A stretch of DNA of 64,000 nt from Pseudopithomyces maydicus (GCA_026873275.1 JANTUC010000006.1:558001-622000); one strand, 5' to 3'; positions 21,259 to 34,709 are shown, counted from the stretch's first letter. Numbers and translations: made by a program. The notes: generated by a model not told the origin, from the sequence alone.

Positions 21259-24200
21259 AGGCCTTCCGCTCGATCCGTTGTGCTGCAGAACAGCCGTTGT
21301 CTACGGCGAACCAGACACAGAGTGGTGGTGCGCCTCAACTAGGAGAACAGGGATCCCTAGGCAAGTCTTCCTACCCGAGCATACCGCCTCCCGTATTGGG
21401 CAAATTCGCAGGAGCACCACGCTCACACGAATTGTTGTTCACTGCCAACGACACAACGACACGGCTTCGTCTCTGGTGCCCGTGTTTGCATTACGCGGCC
21501 ATGCCATGTCAGCATCTCCGGCCACTCGGGCGTCACACTAGAGCTTGCAAACGCCATCCTTTTGGGCAACAGGAGCCTCAAGCGAACACTGCGTAGCAGC
21601 CTTAGCTGTACTCTGGGCCACTCCGTACACCATTCTACTTCCGACGCAAACAGCTGCTGACGTATGTAGATAGGCATGTTTCAGGAAACACATTACGGGT
21701 CAACACACCCGACCGTTATCGAGGTGAACATCCCCATATCTTTCCGTAACGGCGGCGTTGGTACACTGGCGCCTACGCGGCAACCGATCCATGGATGTCA
21801 TGAAGTCACGTGGGCGAGATTGCTCTCGCCCTACGTATAGATTCATCTCCGAATTGAGGCCGAGCTGGGGGAAATCCTCTTATCCATTGGCCGGAACCCA
21901 AATTGTCGCAGACTTCGCTAGGGATTGTTGGGTTTGCGTGGGCGGGGGTTAGAAATGGCCTGAACATCTGCTATGACGTTGGATCAGGATCGGCGTCTGG
22001 GGTCTCCTCTGACTCGCTGCTCACATCGCAATCTTGTGCGCCATTCATTTGTTTTGCATACCTGGAGGAACACTTGTTTTCGATATATCCCCTGTTGTAC
22101 TGGCTGGCATAGTGGAGCATGTTCAATGTATTCCATTCGGATGCCAGGCACGGCATTCCGGCTTATGTTTCATTCGCCGCCGCCGTACAGCGCCGTGCAC
22201 CCTTTCCACTCTCATCAGGGGAATACTTGGGTTGTTGGCTCGGACAGCACCTGCCAAGGTATACGTCAAACGGAAGGGTATTACAGTAGGGTCGGGTTTC
22301 CTAATCAGGGTAGAGCATGTCACAAACACTCAGCCGGGTCTGCATAATCTCGAACGATATTCATTGTTGTCCGACCGTACGCTGGGAGCTTGGACTAAAA
22401 CAAAGGCCAACACGCAAGCGATGCTGATGCTGCTGTTACACGGATCTTCCAGTCTACACAGCCACTCTGGTTTCAGAACCTCTTAGCGAACTACAGGTTG
22501 TTGATACGCACTTACGCACCTGTGCGCCTGCGCGCCTGCGTGCCTGCGTGCCTGCGTGCCTGCGTGCCTGCGCACTTTCGAGCATGTATTCCACCAGGTC
22601 ACAGTGGTCTTGCATTATCTTGGCGAAGAGGTTTCGGTGCGGGTTTGGGTAAAAGATGCCGAGTTCCGAAAGTCCAGCGGGTAGACGGATAATGTTGTGG
22701 AAGAGATGGAGGTGTGGCTGTGCGAATGATCTTCGTCATGGTGACAAAGATGCGTGTCTCGATCAGAAAGGGGAGCACGGAAATGGGTGAGAGGAGCGAC
22801 TCAGACTGGACGTAGCAACGCTACTGGAAAGATTTAACCGTTTCTGATCAGAAAACTCCAATTGTATTGTCTTTACATCCTTTTGAAACTTGGCATGTGA
22901 TAATTATATATTGAATAAAACATTGACCTTGGAAACTATAGTCACAACATATGAACCTCTTACTGTGGCTACCTTTGGTTCCTCTAGAATGTTTACGTAT
23001 CTTTCGAACTGCTAGAAAGAAAACAAAAAGAAAATCACCGATACGGGGAGTCGCTAGAATGCCAATTAGTACTTGAACGCTGCCAGATTCGAACGGCTGA
23101 CTCACAACCCCGGTCTTCTGAGTATCTGCATCGTTTGCTGAAAATCAGATATCCTAAACCTCTGGACGATATCGGTTTAAAGTTTTTCGATGGTAGAATA
23201 TTGTCTATAATGCTATATAAGGGGCAGAAACGAGCTGTTGGGAATCTGCAGTATCAACATCTTCATACTATTCGTTTGCACGGTGTTCTGGAATAGTGAG
23301 TCAAACAAACAATAGACTTTGAATCCCGTGGGTGATTTTCAACGGGGAAACGCAGCGGCGTTGATGTGTTTGAGCGAATCAGCGGCAAGCTGCAGCTTGT
23401 GTAACGTCTGCTTTGAGGGATATTCAAATAGCATTTGCCCTAGCTTCTGAGAACTACTGTGTTTCACATGTCTGAAGAAGTAGTCGGATCATATTCAAGA
23501 TAAAAGACCATACGTTGAAACAAAGGAAGGCAGAGTATTTGGGTGAGTGTATATACAACTCACATGGACGAGACTCTCACCGCGTCTGGGAATGATCCAG
23601 TAGCACAACCGAATAAGGAATTGATATTATTTTCCATGCAACTTTAAATCTCACCACGAGATAAAGGAGAGATTTTAATTCAAACTTTTGACCACTTGAA
23701 GTTATGAGTTATTCGGGTGTGAATACTTTATTGATCAACAAGCTATGGATTGTCCCGTCATGCTCCTCAAAGCACTAAGAACTCTTTTGGAAATTTTAGT
23801 GAAAAGAAACGCACCCATTGTCCTAATAATCTGTTTAAAGATGCTTTGTGTTAAGCTAATGGAGATTGCAAGGCGGCAATGTAGATTATCCTAGTTGAAT
23901 TTGACCCCCTAAACATTTTCCAAGAATAGACTAGAAAACCGCCAGAAGAGAACTGTCATAATATCACGCAGTTCAAAGAACGCATAATACAAGGCTTCAT
24001 ATAGTGAAGATTACTGAGATTAATGCTAGGGGGTTATGTTTCAAGAAACGTGAAATTGTGAAATCCTGTAGTGTTTGCATCGTTACATTGATTGAGTTCG
24101 ATTCGAATGTTCTCTATTGCCGAATTTTTTTGAATGATTCATAACATGCCATCCTCAATAAACTAACATCCATGGTAGTTTCGCTGTCATGTAAGCGCGG

Positions 24201-25264
24201 GAGAAGCTCTTCGATCGAAACAAGGAATAAGCAGGGAACATGGTACAGAATGAGGTACATAAGCCCTGTTAGCAAGATGAGTATAATAATTGCATGTGAA
24301 AAATTCACAAGTGTATTAGGTGCAGTTTGTAATCACTATATGTATCCTATCCACGTCTCAATACATAGGCCTCCATGTTCCACCGTGTCATCGAACCTAT
24401 ATCTTTGCCATAGGAAAAGCATATGCAACATGCTCCGGATGCCCTGTTCTCGCCGGAAGCTTGAAATAATACCTGAAACGTGACATGCTGCCCCATTGAT
24501 ATACTTATTTCATGAAGACTCTTCCCAAATTCTACAAGGGATTTCTACTTGTCGATGTGTGTTTGCAAAAGAGACTGGCAACTGCACAACTCATTACCAA
24601 GGCGTTGCAAGTGTGCATGATACATGCAATATACCAAACAAATTTAGCCTATTTGCAGGTTGGTCTGCATGGTATTTAGTGCAGGCTATCATCATCCTAC
24701 AGTGTATGTTGGAAAGATCGGTATAAAACTGGCAAGAGCAATGCCGTCAGCAAGGCCTATAGTAGACGCAAAGCAAGCAACTCGATAAGAGGCTTATTTT
24801 CCACAAATAAAAATACTTTGTCAAACAAGACCACCATCCAGAGCAGACCGTGTAAACGTTCACTGGCCATGTCTTCAAGGGAAGTGGAGGAAGCTCCCCG
24901 CATTTGGACAGCACTCCACATCCGGGCAGTTCCGTGACACTGCGCCAAACTTGCGACACCCTCCATCCACAACGTCTCCAGATTAACAAACATTGCATGC
25001 TTCACACGGCCACTCTTTGTGCAAATATAAAACATTTTGATAGTCTACGTGCTCACAGGAGCTCTACAAGATGGATATGATCGTGTATCCAAATCAGAGG
25101 GACGGACACCTCCACCCTCGACACTGAACGCAATCAAGCATTAGAATGTCCGTCTCCAGCGGAAAGCAAAAACAGGATTTCTCCAATGCAGATATTCGCC
25201 GCCCTCCTGGTCGCTACCAACTTCCTGTCTACGCTAAATCTAATCGTAACTTCGTATCGTGGAT
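21259..25264. other. 4-kb gene desert, GC-mixed then strongly AT-rich
   Basis: 21.26-22.8 kb has moderate GC with random open frames. From about 22.8 to 25.0 kb the DNA is AT-rich by eye and almost free of long frames. This could be a relic altered by repeat-induced point mutation or simple intergenic DNA. No transposase, LTR or tRNA could be recognised. The last 250 bp are the 3' flank of the desaturase gene. Confidence 0.5.
22521..22573. repeat. 8-bp tandem repeat (TGCGTGCC)n
   Basis: About six copies of an 8-bp unit, the first ones slightly diverged (TGCGCGCC), make a short GC-rich minisatellite. It lies outside any supported gene. Confidence 0.85.
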
Positions 25265-26806
25265 TTACTCGTTGTCGCTGTCGACACCGATTTCCATCTT
25301 GGCGCCCTTGCCAGCCGTGGGTTTGGCCACGGGGGTAGCCATCTTCATGGGAGGGACACCGAGACCGTTGCGGTTGCGGAAGAAGAGAACGCCCTTGCCC
25401 TCGCCCTCGGCACCCTCGCTGGGCTCGACCCAGTGGCACCAGCGGGCGCTCTTCCAGATGGCCCGGATGAATCCCCAGGAGCCACCCTCAGTATCGGCGC
25501 GGTAGTGCTTGCCCATGACCTTCTGGATGGCCTCGGAGGCCTCGTCGGCGTGGTAGAAGGGGATGGTGGAAACGTAGTGGTGAAGGACGTGGGTCTCGAC
25601 GATGCCGTGGAGGAGAGTGCGGCCGATGAAGCCGAACTCGCGGTCGATGGTTGCAGCGGCACCTCGGGTGTAGGTCCAGGTCTGAGCGTCGTAGTGAGGA
25701 AGAGTGGGGTCGGTGTGCTGGAGGAAGGTAATAGCAACTGCCAACGGTTAGTTCTGTTTCCACAACTACTCAAAAATCGACTTACCAAGCCAGTGGTTCA
25801 CCCAGAGGTACGGGATGAAGTACCAGACGAGCAAGTTGGTGAAGCCGTAGTTCTTGCCAATGTACCAGAGAGTTCCAGCGACGACGGCCAGACCGACATC
25901 GCTGGCAAGGATCAAGTGCTCGTCCTTCTTCTCGTACAAGGGGCTGGAGGGGTTGAAGTGGTTGACGCCACCGAAGAAGCCGTTCTTCTTGCCCTGGCCC
26001 TTGCCCTCGGGCTGCCTCTCGTGGAAGTTGTGGCCGGTAACGTTGCTGATGAGGTACAGAGGCCAACCGGCGAGTTGCTGTCCAACGGAGTGGATGAGCG
26101 TAGCGATGGGGGTCTCCTCGGTCAGCTCATCGAGCTGGTGGACCAGCTTGCCGACACGCGAGGCATAGACCTCCCTCGTCTTAGGAACGAAGACCATGTC
26201 GCGCTCCATGTGGCCGGTGGCCTTGTGGTGCTTTCCGTGGGAGATCTTCCAGGAGAAGTACGGAACCAGGAGGGCGGTGTGGGCAATGAAGCCGACCGTG
26301 TCGTTCAGCACCTTGGAAGGCGAGAATGACTGGTGACCGCACTCGTGGGCCATGACCCAGAGACCGGTTCCAAACAGGCCCTGGACGAAGGTGTAGCCGG
26401 CCCACAGGCCAGCCCTGACGGCGGTCGAGGGAATGTTCTCGGGCGTCACATAGTTGTGGAAGAGGTAGAATGTGGCGGCGAGCGAGGCGATGTCACGGGC
26501 GACATAGTAGAGGCCACGGGCTCCGGAGCGCTCGAAGCAGTGCTTGGGGATGGCGTCGCGGATGTCCTTGATGGTGTAGTCGGGGATCTCGAAGGGGTTG
26601 CCGTACGTGTCGAGCAGGGTGCCGCGAGCGTTCTTGACGCCAGCGTCGGCCTGGGAGCCAAGCGACGAAAGCGAGGTGTTGGAGGCAGAGCCAGCGGGCG
26701 AATCGAAGGGCGAGGCGGTCGCAGAGGCGGCCGACGAGGAGACGGCAGAATCGGTGGTGATATTACGCCTGAGGACGGGGTTCTGGGGGCGAGCGGTGGA
26801 GGCCAT
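25265..26806 (-). CDS. odeA: Delta-12 (oleate) fatty acid desaturase
   Basis: ER-membrane desaturase that introduces the second double bond into oleate to give linoleate, using cytochrome b5 as electron donor. The exons are 26806..25786 and 25737..25265, with a 48-nt intron, giving 497 residues. All three histidine boxes are intact: HECGH, HGKHH (in ISHGKHHKATGHMERDMVF) and HVLHH (in ETHVLHHYVSTIPFYHADEA). Hydrophobic segments flank them (SLAATFYLFHNYV, FIAHTALLVPYFSW, GLAVVAGTLWYI). The N-terminal 60 residues are Ser/Ala-rich and low complexity, and the C-terminus is Lys/acidic. Length and box spacing match fungal delta-12 enzymes; an omega-3 desaturase is the main alternative. The opposite strand carries a long 356-codon shadow frame caused by GC-biased third positions. 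Confidence 0.93.
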
Positions 26807-28845
26807 GCTGGCTGCTTATGGGGGGTGGCCGCAGGAAAAGACTGGCGGGGAAGGTACGGGGAGGGCGCTGTGGAGGAGTGCCCGCTGGTTACACACACAC
26901 TCAGGCGCACACACAGCGCAATTGGAGTCAATTGAGCGAGCGGAAGAAGGGTCGAATGCAGGATGGGACGGCAGGCACAGTTTTATAAGCGAAGCGTGCA
27001 GGCGGGAAGGATAGGCGGGAAAGGATAGGGCAGGGCCAAAATTTCTTGGGTAACCAGAGGCTTAGTGCGGGTCGAGATGCCTCAACACGGCGTGCCTGGC
27101 AGCGGCATGACCCCTGCCGCCGCCAGCAATTCTCTGTCTCGATTGCCACGCCGCAGTGGGTTCCTCAGTCTGGCACAGACGCCGGGTCGTCGAACGAGCT
27201 GGCCAGACAGGCTCGCTAGCTGTGCGGGCATGCCCACAGTCCGCCTCCCACCACCCTCTAACCGTCTCCGTTGGCGATGATCCCCCTCGGACTGCCTTGG
27301 CGGCTCGAACAGAGGTAGCAGACCGCCATTTCACGCCCACACTCACGCACCTGTCACGCTAACTGCCCTTCTTCGCCCGTTCTCGCCTGTTTTCTCCGAC
27401 CTAGCTCCAGTCCATGCATGCCGTGGGCCATGGCCGTCCCGACACGACTGCTCCCCAGCTGTCCTATCACACGGCCGTTGATATCAGCAAGACAGCCGCC
27501 AGAGCAGTGCGCCGTGGGCGCCGCAATGGCTCTCGCAGACCTTTGGGAGCGCGCACGGGGTGAAACGCAGGGTCCTATTTGGCGCCGATCGCTGGCTTCT
27601 GTGCCTTGCGAGCTCGGAGCCTTCTTTTGCCACGCTCCATTCGTCCCCCGTACCGAGGTTCAGCCTCCCCACCCGGTCTCCCAAGTTCAGTACAGTAGAG
27701 CACACCGTCGTGTTTGGCCTCAACGCACGTCTAGGTAATGCGTCTTGTTATCTAGTTATCTGATCTAGAGAGACGCTCGTCGCTAGTGAGCACGCCTTGG
27801 TCTTGACACGAGCTGCTGAGCCCAAGATCCATGACGAGCGCGAAAGGCTCTTTCTTCATGGGTGTGGTGCTAAGAGATGCACGCCACGCCTCCGTGCGAT
27901 GGGTACAGTTCTGCTGCCATCAGATGCTGCCATCAGATGCTGCCATGCCTTCTGGGCTGCATATCGACATGTGAACGAGTTCGTCATGGACGAGTATTTT
28001 CTCATATGTCTTTGGCTACATGACCATGACCCCTCACTCCCAACAATCCGCGCCATTACAAGGCCATTTGCTCAGCTCTTGATAATAGCTGCTCGATTAC
28101 TCGCAAGCCTGATGTGCATTGTGGACCAGTAGACTATTAGCACACATCGTGAGCTGGTATTGCAGAGCTAGTCTACAAGTAGATAACCATCGTCTTCGCT
28201 AGGCTTTCTAGGACTTGTATGTACATCTATCAAACATCCCACCCCGCTTCAGACGCCGAGCGGACAACATGGCGGCACCCTAGCGAGAAGCGGCACCGGG
28301 AACAATACGCCGTGTGCAAACTGATGAGCACTATGCGCCATTCAACTTTGCAATGCACTGATTGTTGTACTTTTCGAAACGTTGCAGTTGTTCCTTCCTC
28401 ACAAACATCATTGCGATAGGGTGCCAAGGCGCCTTGTCACAGTCCCAAGACACTAAGGGTAGGCGATAGCTTGACGCCAAAATTCCGCAAACCATCCCTC
28501 TCCCCTCAATCATCACCGTCGACCCTCTCATCGTCATAAGTGATCGCGAAACATTCGTCGTCCCCCTCCACCCTCCCCAGAGTACCAGTTTCTCTGTCAA
28601 AAGTGGCGTCTCTTCAGGCGACTCGCAGCACATACGTCATTTTCAATGATCCAATAACACTTACTCAACTTAAGCTTCTCACCTGTTATCGAAGGTGGTG
28701 TCTTGGAAACGCTCACATTCAACCGACCAGCATTCTCTAACAAGAGCTCAGTCGCGGTAACTCACATATTCCGCGACTAGCAACCTTTTTTCGACTCTCC
28801 AATTGGAATAGACTTTGCCTTCATTTTGGCACGTCGGCTTCCAAT
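26807..28845. other. 2-kb divergent intergenic region between the desaturase and antiporter genes
   Basis: Both flanking genes point away, so their promoters are here. The first part upstream of the desaturase has CA/GT-rich tracts (ACACACAC near 26893). No supported gene lies between. A 13-bp tandem repeat is listed separately. Confidence 0.5.
27913..27946. repeat. 13-bp tandem repeat, 2.6 copies
   Basis: GCTGCCATCAGAT is repeated in perfect tandem copies, with a third partial copy, in the desaturase-antiporter intergenic region. Confidence 0.8.
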
Positions 28846-30976
28846 ATGCCAACACTTGCGGTTGATAACTTCAACATTATCTGCGCCTGTCTCGGCGGAT
28901 TCATCACCGTCTTCGGACTGGTCTCATATTTGCTCAAGGAGAAGTTTTACTTGTCCGAGGCTCGTAAGCCGCAGGAAGAAATAATATTGGTGACATTTGA
29001 GACTAACCGTCCTTAGTGATTTCACTCGTAGCCGGAGTCATTTTCTCGCCCAACGTGACCAATTTGCTAAAACCTGAGCAATACGCTCTTCATGATGAAG
29101 AAGTCCTCAATACCATCACGCTTTACTTCTCCCGTTTGGTCCTAGGTGTCCAGGTCGTGCTCGCTGGAGTCCAGTTGCCATCCAAATACCTAAAAACGGA
29201 ATGGAAAAGCTTGGCTCTATTGCTTGGTCCGGCAATGCTGGGCATGTGGATTGTGACCAGTCTCTTGATTTTTGCACTTGTACCGTATGTACTAAGAAAC
29301 ACATTGCCTTGGCAGCACACCGTCGTCGTGACGATACCTTTTAGTGAAGGGGCTAACATGAGCGTCGTGCAGACACATCCACTTTGTCGAAGCCCTTGTG
29401 GTTGGTGCTTGTGTCACCCCCACTGATCCCGTCCTTTCGAACTCCATTGTGAAAGGCAAATTTGCCGACAAGAACATACCAAAAGAATTACAAAAGATCA
29501 TCGTTGCTGAATCAGGCGCTAACGATGGACTTGGATATCCGTTCTTGTTTCTTCCGCTCTATCTGATCCAGCATTCTGGTTTAGGTTCCGACCACAGCGT
29601 CGCCAATGCCATCGGGGCCTGGTTCGGAGAAACATGGGGCTATACCATTATACTCAGTGTTGTTTATGGTGCGACAGTGGGCTACATTGCTAAGGAGCTT
29701 CTTCACTGGGCGGAAGAACACCACTACGTAGATCGAGAAAGTTTTCTCGTGTTTGCGATCACACTAGCGGTAAGTGAATGATTCAACACACTGGATAGTC
29801 ACTGCTTCGTATGGTTGTTGATGTTCGGAATCTACAAGTACGTCGGTTGCTAACGAAAGATTATGTACAGCTCTTCCTGGTTGGAACTATGGGCATGGTA
29901 GGATCTGATGACATTCTTGCGTGCTTTATCGCTGGCAATACATTCACTTGGGAGTAATTATCACCTTGTTCCGTGAGTTGTTCTCAGACGCTGACCACAG
30001 TATAGTGATTGGTTCCGGCTTGAAACAATGGATGACAGTTTCCAGCCAACTATCGATATGCTACTGAACGTCTCTGTATTCATTTGGTTCGGTAAGTCTC
30101 TAAACACGCCATCGAAGGCACGCAAATAACACGGTGTAGGTGCTGTCTGTCCATGGAAAGAATTCTATGCAAATGATGTGATCCCTATCTACCGGCTTGT
30201 TATCCTCGGCATTCTTGTTCTCCTTCTTCGTCGGCCGCCTGTCGTGTTTGCGATGCACAAGCATATCCACCAGATCGACGAAAAACGCCAGGCTCTATAC
30301 GTAGGCTTCTTCGGCCCGATCGGTGTCAGCGCGATTTTCTATCTCTATATCACACTGGATTTCCTGCGAAAGAACATTAAAGTAGATGGGGAAATTAGAC
30401 CAGACGCCGAGTATCTGATGAAAGTGGTTAATATCGTTGTTTGGTTCCTGGTTATATGTAGTGTGGTAAATCTTATACTTCCTTCCAGATTATCAAGACT
30501 GATCATGACAGGTCATACATGGTCTCACGATCCCCATGTCAAAACTTGGAATTTGGCTACCACGATCAATCTCTCGAGCAATTTCTTCACAACGGGAAGA
30601 CAGTCCAGAGCCTTTCCACATCAGAGAAAACGCCGAAGACGCCACAGAAGATATCGATGAGGGTCTTCGACGCCGAGTAGGAGCAAATTCCAGTACAGCG
30701 TCCGATCTCCTTCCGCGTGTGCGCCGCATCGGAAGAAGTGTCATACGATCTAATCCTCCCTCGCAACCGCACTCAAGGGCACCTTCACAGGGGCCAATTG
30801 CTTTGTCAGGCGTACCTGCGGCGCCGACATCAGTCGTTCAAGAAGGGAAAAAGGACGATCCATCGGAAAATCACACGTCTGGTGATCCGCTACGAAGCAA
30901 CACCCCGCAGCCTATTCAGCTTAACCAGAGGGCGATTCGATTTCCTGATGAAGTTGCGCGATCACAGCCTACCTAA
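28846..30976 (+). CDS. NHA1: Plasma-membrane Na+(K+)/H+ antiporter, Nha1/Sod2 type (CPA1)
   Basis: Exports Na+, Li+ or K+ in exchange for protons at the plasma membrane, for salt tolerance and pH homeostasis. Seven exons: 28846..28963, 29017..29284, 29373..29769, 29871..29953, 30006..30091, 30140..30465 and 30512..30976; every junction keeps phase, and the product is 580 residues. The family blocks are all present: GVIFSPNVTNLLKP, VQVVLAGVQLPSKYL, ACVTPTDPVLSNSIVKGKFA, the ion-binding AESGANDGLGYPFLFLP (Asn-Asp pair), GMVGSDDILACFIAGNTFTW, and GFFGPIGVSAIFYL. The membrane part ends near IHGLTIPMSKLGIWLPRSIS. The C-terminal tail of about 130 residues is hydrophilic, much shorter than the roughly 550-residue tail of S. 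cerevisiae Nha1 and closer to S. pombe Sod2. Confidence 0.93.
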
Positions 30977-31880
30977 AGGTAGGCGATTGGTAAACCTAAG
31001 GGTGGATGGACTGATTTGGAATGGTTAAATTTCCTCAGATCTAGTTGTCAATGCTGCCTCAACGCGGCATTACTCGTGTATGTAGAAAGACTTTGGGGTC
31101 GTCATTTAGCATATAAATTGGTGGTACGGGTTAGATGGCGGTTGGTGAAGAACAAGGTAATTAGAGCGACCTGTTCTAGATGCGGATTAGCCTCATGTGA
31201 TACTGTGCACGCTTGGGGTTATCAATGACCGTGTTCGCTCTGGCCTCCACTACATGTAATTGGTCGTTCCTGAACATGCCTCAGTCAAGCAGTATACTTT
31301 GCTCGCTTTTTATAGAGTACATTGGTATGTTATGGAAAGTCTCGTACGACACAATTCTGTGCGAAACCCGTACCCTTGATTCTTGATCCTTCCTCCGTCT
31401 GTGTGCGAAACACGCCAGTAGATTCAGCCACGCCAATGCGATAGGGTCGAGAAAGAAAACAAACAGACCCTGCACTAAGCGTATTACGGTCTGCTTACAT
31501 TCTGTGCATTGCTTATTCAGAGCAGCCTCCCACAGAATGGGGCCAATGAAGGATGCCGCCAAGCCACGTCCAGGCGAGTAACCCTTTCTTTGAACAGCGA
31601 AGCGAGATATGCCATAGCGGCGCGGCGTTGGCATTCGGGTCCTTATATATTTGATCGGAGAAGGCGGATGTGGTAAGATTTACGGACCGACAATCTACGC
31701 CTGTCTCAGTGACGCGACGGAGAACATGCTGGAGCAGAGAAGCCAGCGGCAACACTGAAGCGTCTTATTCACAAACCCGACGCGTTGTGTGGTACTCAAA
31801 CGCCTACAACTGTATCCAAAGAAACATCTCGACTCTTCTCACGCTGAGTCCACACGGAGTCGAGGAGACGGAAAATCGCC
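30977..31880. other. Intergenic between the antiporter and the LtrA-like gene
   Basis: 904 bp with no supported gene. Tandem orientation means it holds the antiporter terminator and the downstream promoter. Confidence 0.5.
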
Positions 31881-33979
31881 ATGTCCTCTACACCACACAC
31901 TCTTGTGGAGGGAGCATCAACAGGAGCGACCACGCCCGCTGTTAACAGTGACAATGGACATCATCACCACCATCATTTCCACCATGCCGGTAAAAGGCTC
32001 CGGCACATCCTGAGGCCAGATGGCAAGAAAGTACATGTTGCGGGCTCGCCGGAAGAATCGAATCACTTGCGCAAAACACTCTCTACGACCGAAAAAGGCG
32101 GAGACATTGATATTGTCATTCACGGCTCGCCGGAACACATTGATGCGCTCCGGCATACTCACCAACACCATTCAGAGCAGCATCAACGTCTCAAAGAAGA
32201 ATACCCGGAAATCGCAGAGGAGTTTGAGCGCGTGATTCGGGAGCTGGACGAGCTGTCTCGCGAGCTGCATATGGTGTCCTCGCACGCCGTGCAACTAGAT
32301 GCTAATTTCTCAAAGTATGGGTACTCTGCACATCTCCGGACGATAGACAGTCCGAACAACTCCAGTGCTGTCTCGATGAATTCCGAGATGTTCGACAAGG
32401 AGACGTGGGACGCAGAGAGAAAGCTCGGAACAACGATGCGGTTCTATCAGAAGCCGATCGTGCGGCAGTACTTCCACAAGGGACTCCTCTGGCGTGCAAG
32501 AGAGGCCCAGGAGGTGGCTTCCTACGAGCTCTTTATCGATCTTTTCTACGTGGGTATCATTGCGATCACAGGCGACACCGCCGCGGAGCATGCGACGGGC
32601 AAATCCCTCCTCCATTTCAGCATCACCTTCATTATGGGGTGGAAATTCTGGTCGGATGTTTCCCTGCTGATCTCTTGGTTCGACTCCGACGACATACTGC
32701 GTCGCTGCTCGGTTCTCTTCATCCTGACATGTCTCTTGGGCTTCACGACGAACATGACTTCCGCCTTCGAGCACACGTACACACCCCTTGTGGCGTTCTA
32801 CCTCGCTGCCCGCCTATACGTTGCACTGAGCTTGGTCTGGGCTGCGTATACGATTCCCATGGTGCGAGCTTCCATGATCAGTACGGCCATTACTGTTACT
32901 CTTCCGGCGGCCCTCTGGATCGGCAGCATCCACGTTGAGGAGCCCGCCAAACAGGCTCTCATCTGGCCGGCTCTCGCACTCGACACGTTCGGATCTTCTC
33001 TTCTGATTTTCATTCAGCGTCCACAACTATGGAATGCGCGCTTTCCGCGTTTCGCCGCTTGGTCGAAGTCCAAGTTTGAGTTCTTTCCGGGGGCAAATAT
33101 TGAACATCGTATTGAACGTACTGGTGCTTTTGTGACGCTGGTGTTTGGCAGTTGTGTGCTGGGGCTGTTGTACCAGAGTGCAGTAGGCTTTGGGATTAAT
33201 GCCTTCTTCGGGAAGGCGGTCATGGGCCTTATCCAGGCCTTCATATTCAACTGGATCTACTTTGAGATCGACAGCTTCAACCTCCACACACACGCTATCC
33301 GACGAAGTGTCTACTCAGGTACGTAACTCTCTTATCCTTCCCGCTGTATATGGGATTGAGAATGCAAAGACAGTCACTAACGAGAATAACAGCGCTAATC
33401 TGGTTCTCTGTCCACCTCCCCTTCATCATGAGTTTCGTGCTTTCCGCCTCCGCCCTCGCGGTCCTCGTCCGTGCGCACGATTCCCCAGATTCCCCCATCG
33501 ACTCGCTATACGAGACGTTCATCCCCCGCTCCGAGGAGCACATCAGCACCGGCCTACGATGGTTTTACTGCGGCGGCATGGGCGTCTCACTGCTGTGCAT
33601 GGCCATCATCGCACACACGCACGTCCACAAGACGATACCCAACCAGCGACTGTTCAAGAACAAACGCCTTCTGATCCGCATCCTCGCGTCCGTTGCAATC
33701 ATCTGTCTGCCTGTGGCGCATCTCAACAGCTTGGATCTTGTCGGTACGGTGACGGGATTGCTGGTTTTTGTGCTGATCGTTGAGCTCCTGGGTGCTAGCT
33801 GTACGGGTGAGAATGTACTTTGGGACGCGAGGTGCAAGAGGAACAAGGCGAGGTATGAAGCGAGATGTGCGGTAAAAAGGGAGGAGCTTGAGAAAGCAGA
33901 GCGAGAGGGCCAGATAGTGGATGTCGAGGAGATTGCTGCGCGGGAGAAAGAAGAGAAGGGCGTAGTCGGTACGGTATAG
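31881..33979 (+). CDS. LtrA-domain (low temperature requirement A-like) membrane protein
   Basis: The exons are 31881..33318 and 33393..33979, with a 74-nt intron (GTACGT...AACAG), giving 674 residues. The N-terminal 110 residues are hydrophilic with a striking His tract (six His, then FHH) and further HxxH pairs. A short helical segment (EIAEEFERVIRELDELSREL) follows. The membrane part starts with the LtrA hallmark YELFIDLFYVGIIAITGD and contains about ten hydrophobic helices. The C-terminus is a charged helix rich in Arg/Glu/Lys. LtrA was named from a Listeria cold-growth mutant and its biochemical function is not established; in fungi these proteins are uncharacterised. Start 31881 is the first ATG in frame and has a good context (CGCCATGT). 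Confidence 0.85.
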
Positions 33980-34709
33980 CTTGTGTGAAAGTCGATCGCG
34001 GGCTGGAATGCCTTCAAGTCTGTATCTTCAATGCTCGTAGATATTCTGCACAAATGTTGCAATTTCGGTGGCACCTTTTCATGAACAAACTCCATGATCA
34101 TTGTGCTCGATCTTAATTACCATGAAAATCTATTCTTGCGCAATCATAGATTGCAAATTCATGTTCATTGCCGGTGTGGTGTCCCTTGGTAATAATAGAA
34201 CCGTATTTTGCATGGGCTGTGTGGTCAGCATCACAAGATGTCTGATCACATGGATTCTACACATTGGAACTAGGGCGCAGCGGGGAGAAAAAGAGAGGTC
34301 GAGCCAAAGTAATTGGTATCTTGTCAAATGGATTGTATTTACTCCCATGGTGCTCCTTGGCACACGCGTAGGGCCTAACATACATTAGAAAATAAAGCTA
34401 TATAAGAGGACATAACCTCCGTGGAGAGGCGACATTGACATTGTTCCAATGTCAAATGCATTGCCATCCATCTCCGAGAAATATACAAGCCGAATGGCGA
34501 GCTGGAATCGCGATACAAAAGATTTGAGACCGCGAAACCAGCTGGAAGAAGGGTATCGAACGTGACAATCAGCGCTATGTCGCCATCATAAGAATTTAAA
34601 GGTCGTAGCCAAGTGGCAATCTGGGTTGGGGATCGGCGGCCATCAGTTAAGCTGGCTCAGGGATTGGTCTGCCCTTCGATCGATGATGCGTGATGTAAAG
34701 TGGTACTCT
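33980..34709. other. Convergent intergenic region
   Basis: 730 bp between two stop codons of facing genes. No supported gene; terminators only. Confidence 0.5.

Noticed and set aside
20811..21596. 261- and 198-codon overlapping plus-strand frames around the zinc-finger microprotein
   Set aside because: They use other frames, have no recognisable motif, and show compositional noise. Only the 45-codon frame shows a coherent domain.
23040..23130. Minus-strand sequence with GTTCGAATC resembling a tRNA T-loop
   Set aside because: The flanking bases do not form a T-stem (several mismatches), and no acceptor stem or D-arm can be drawn. It is probably chance or a long-decayed fragment.
25259..26329. 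356-codon open frame antisense to the desaturase gene
   Set aside because: It mirrors the GC-biased third positions of a confidently identified gene, is Val/Gly/Glu-rich and low complexity, and has no domain or splice signals of its own.
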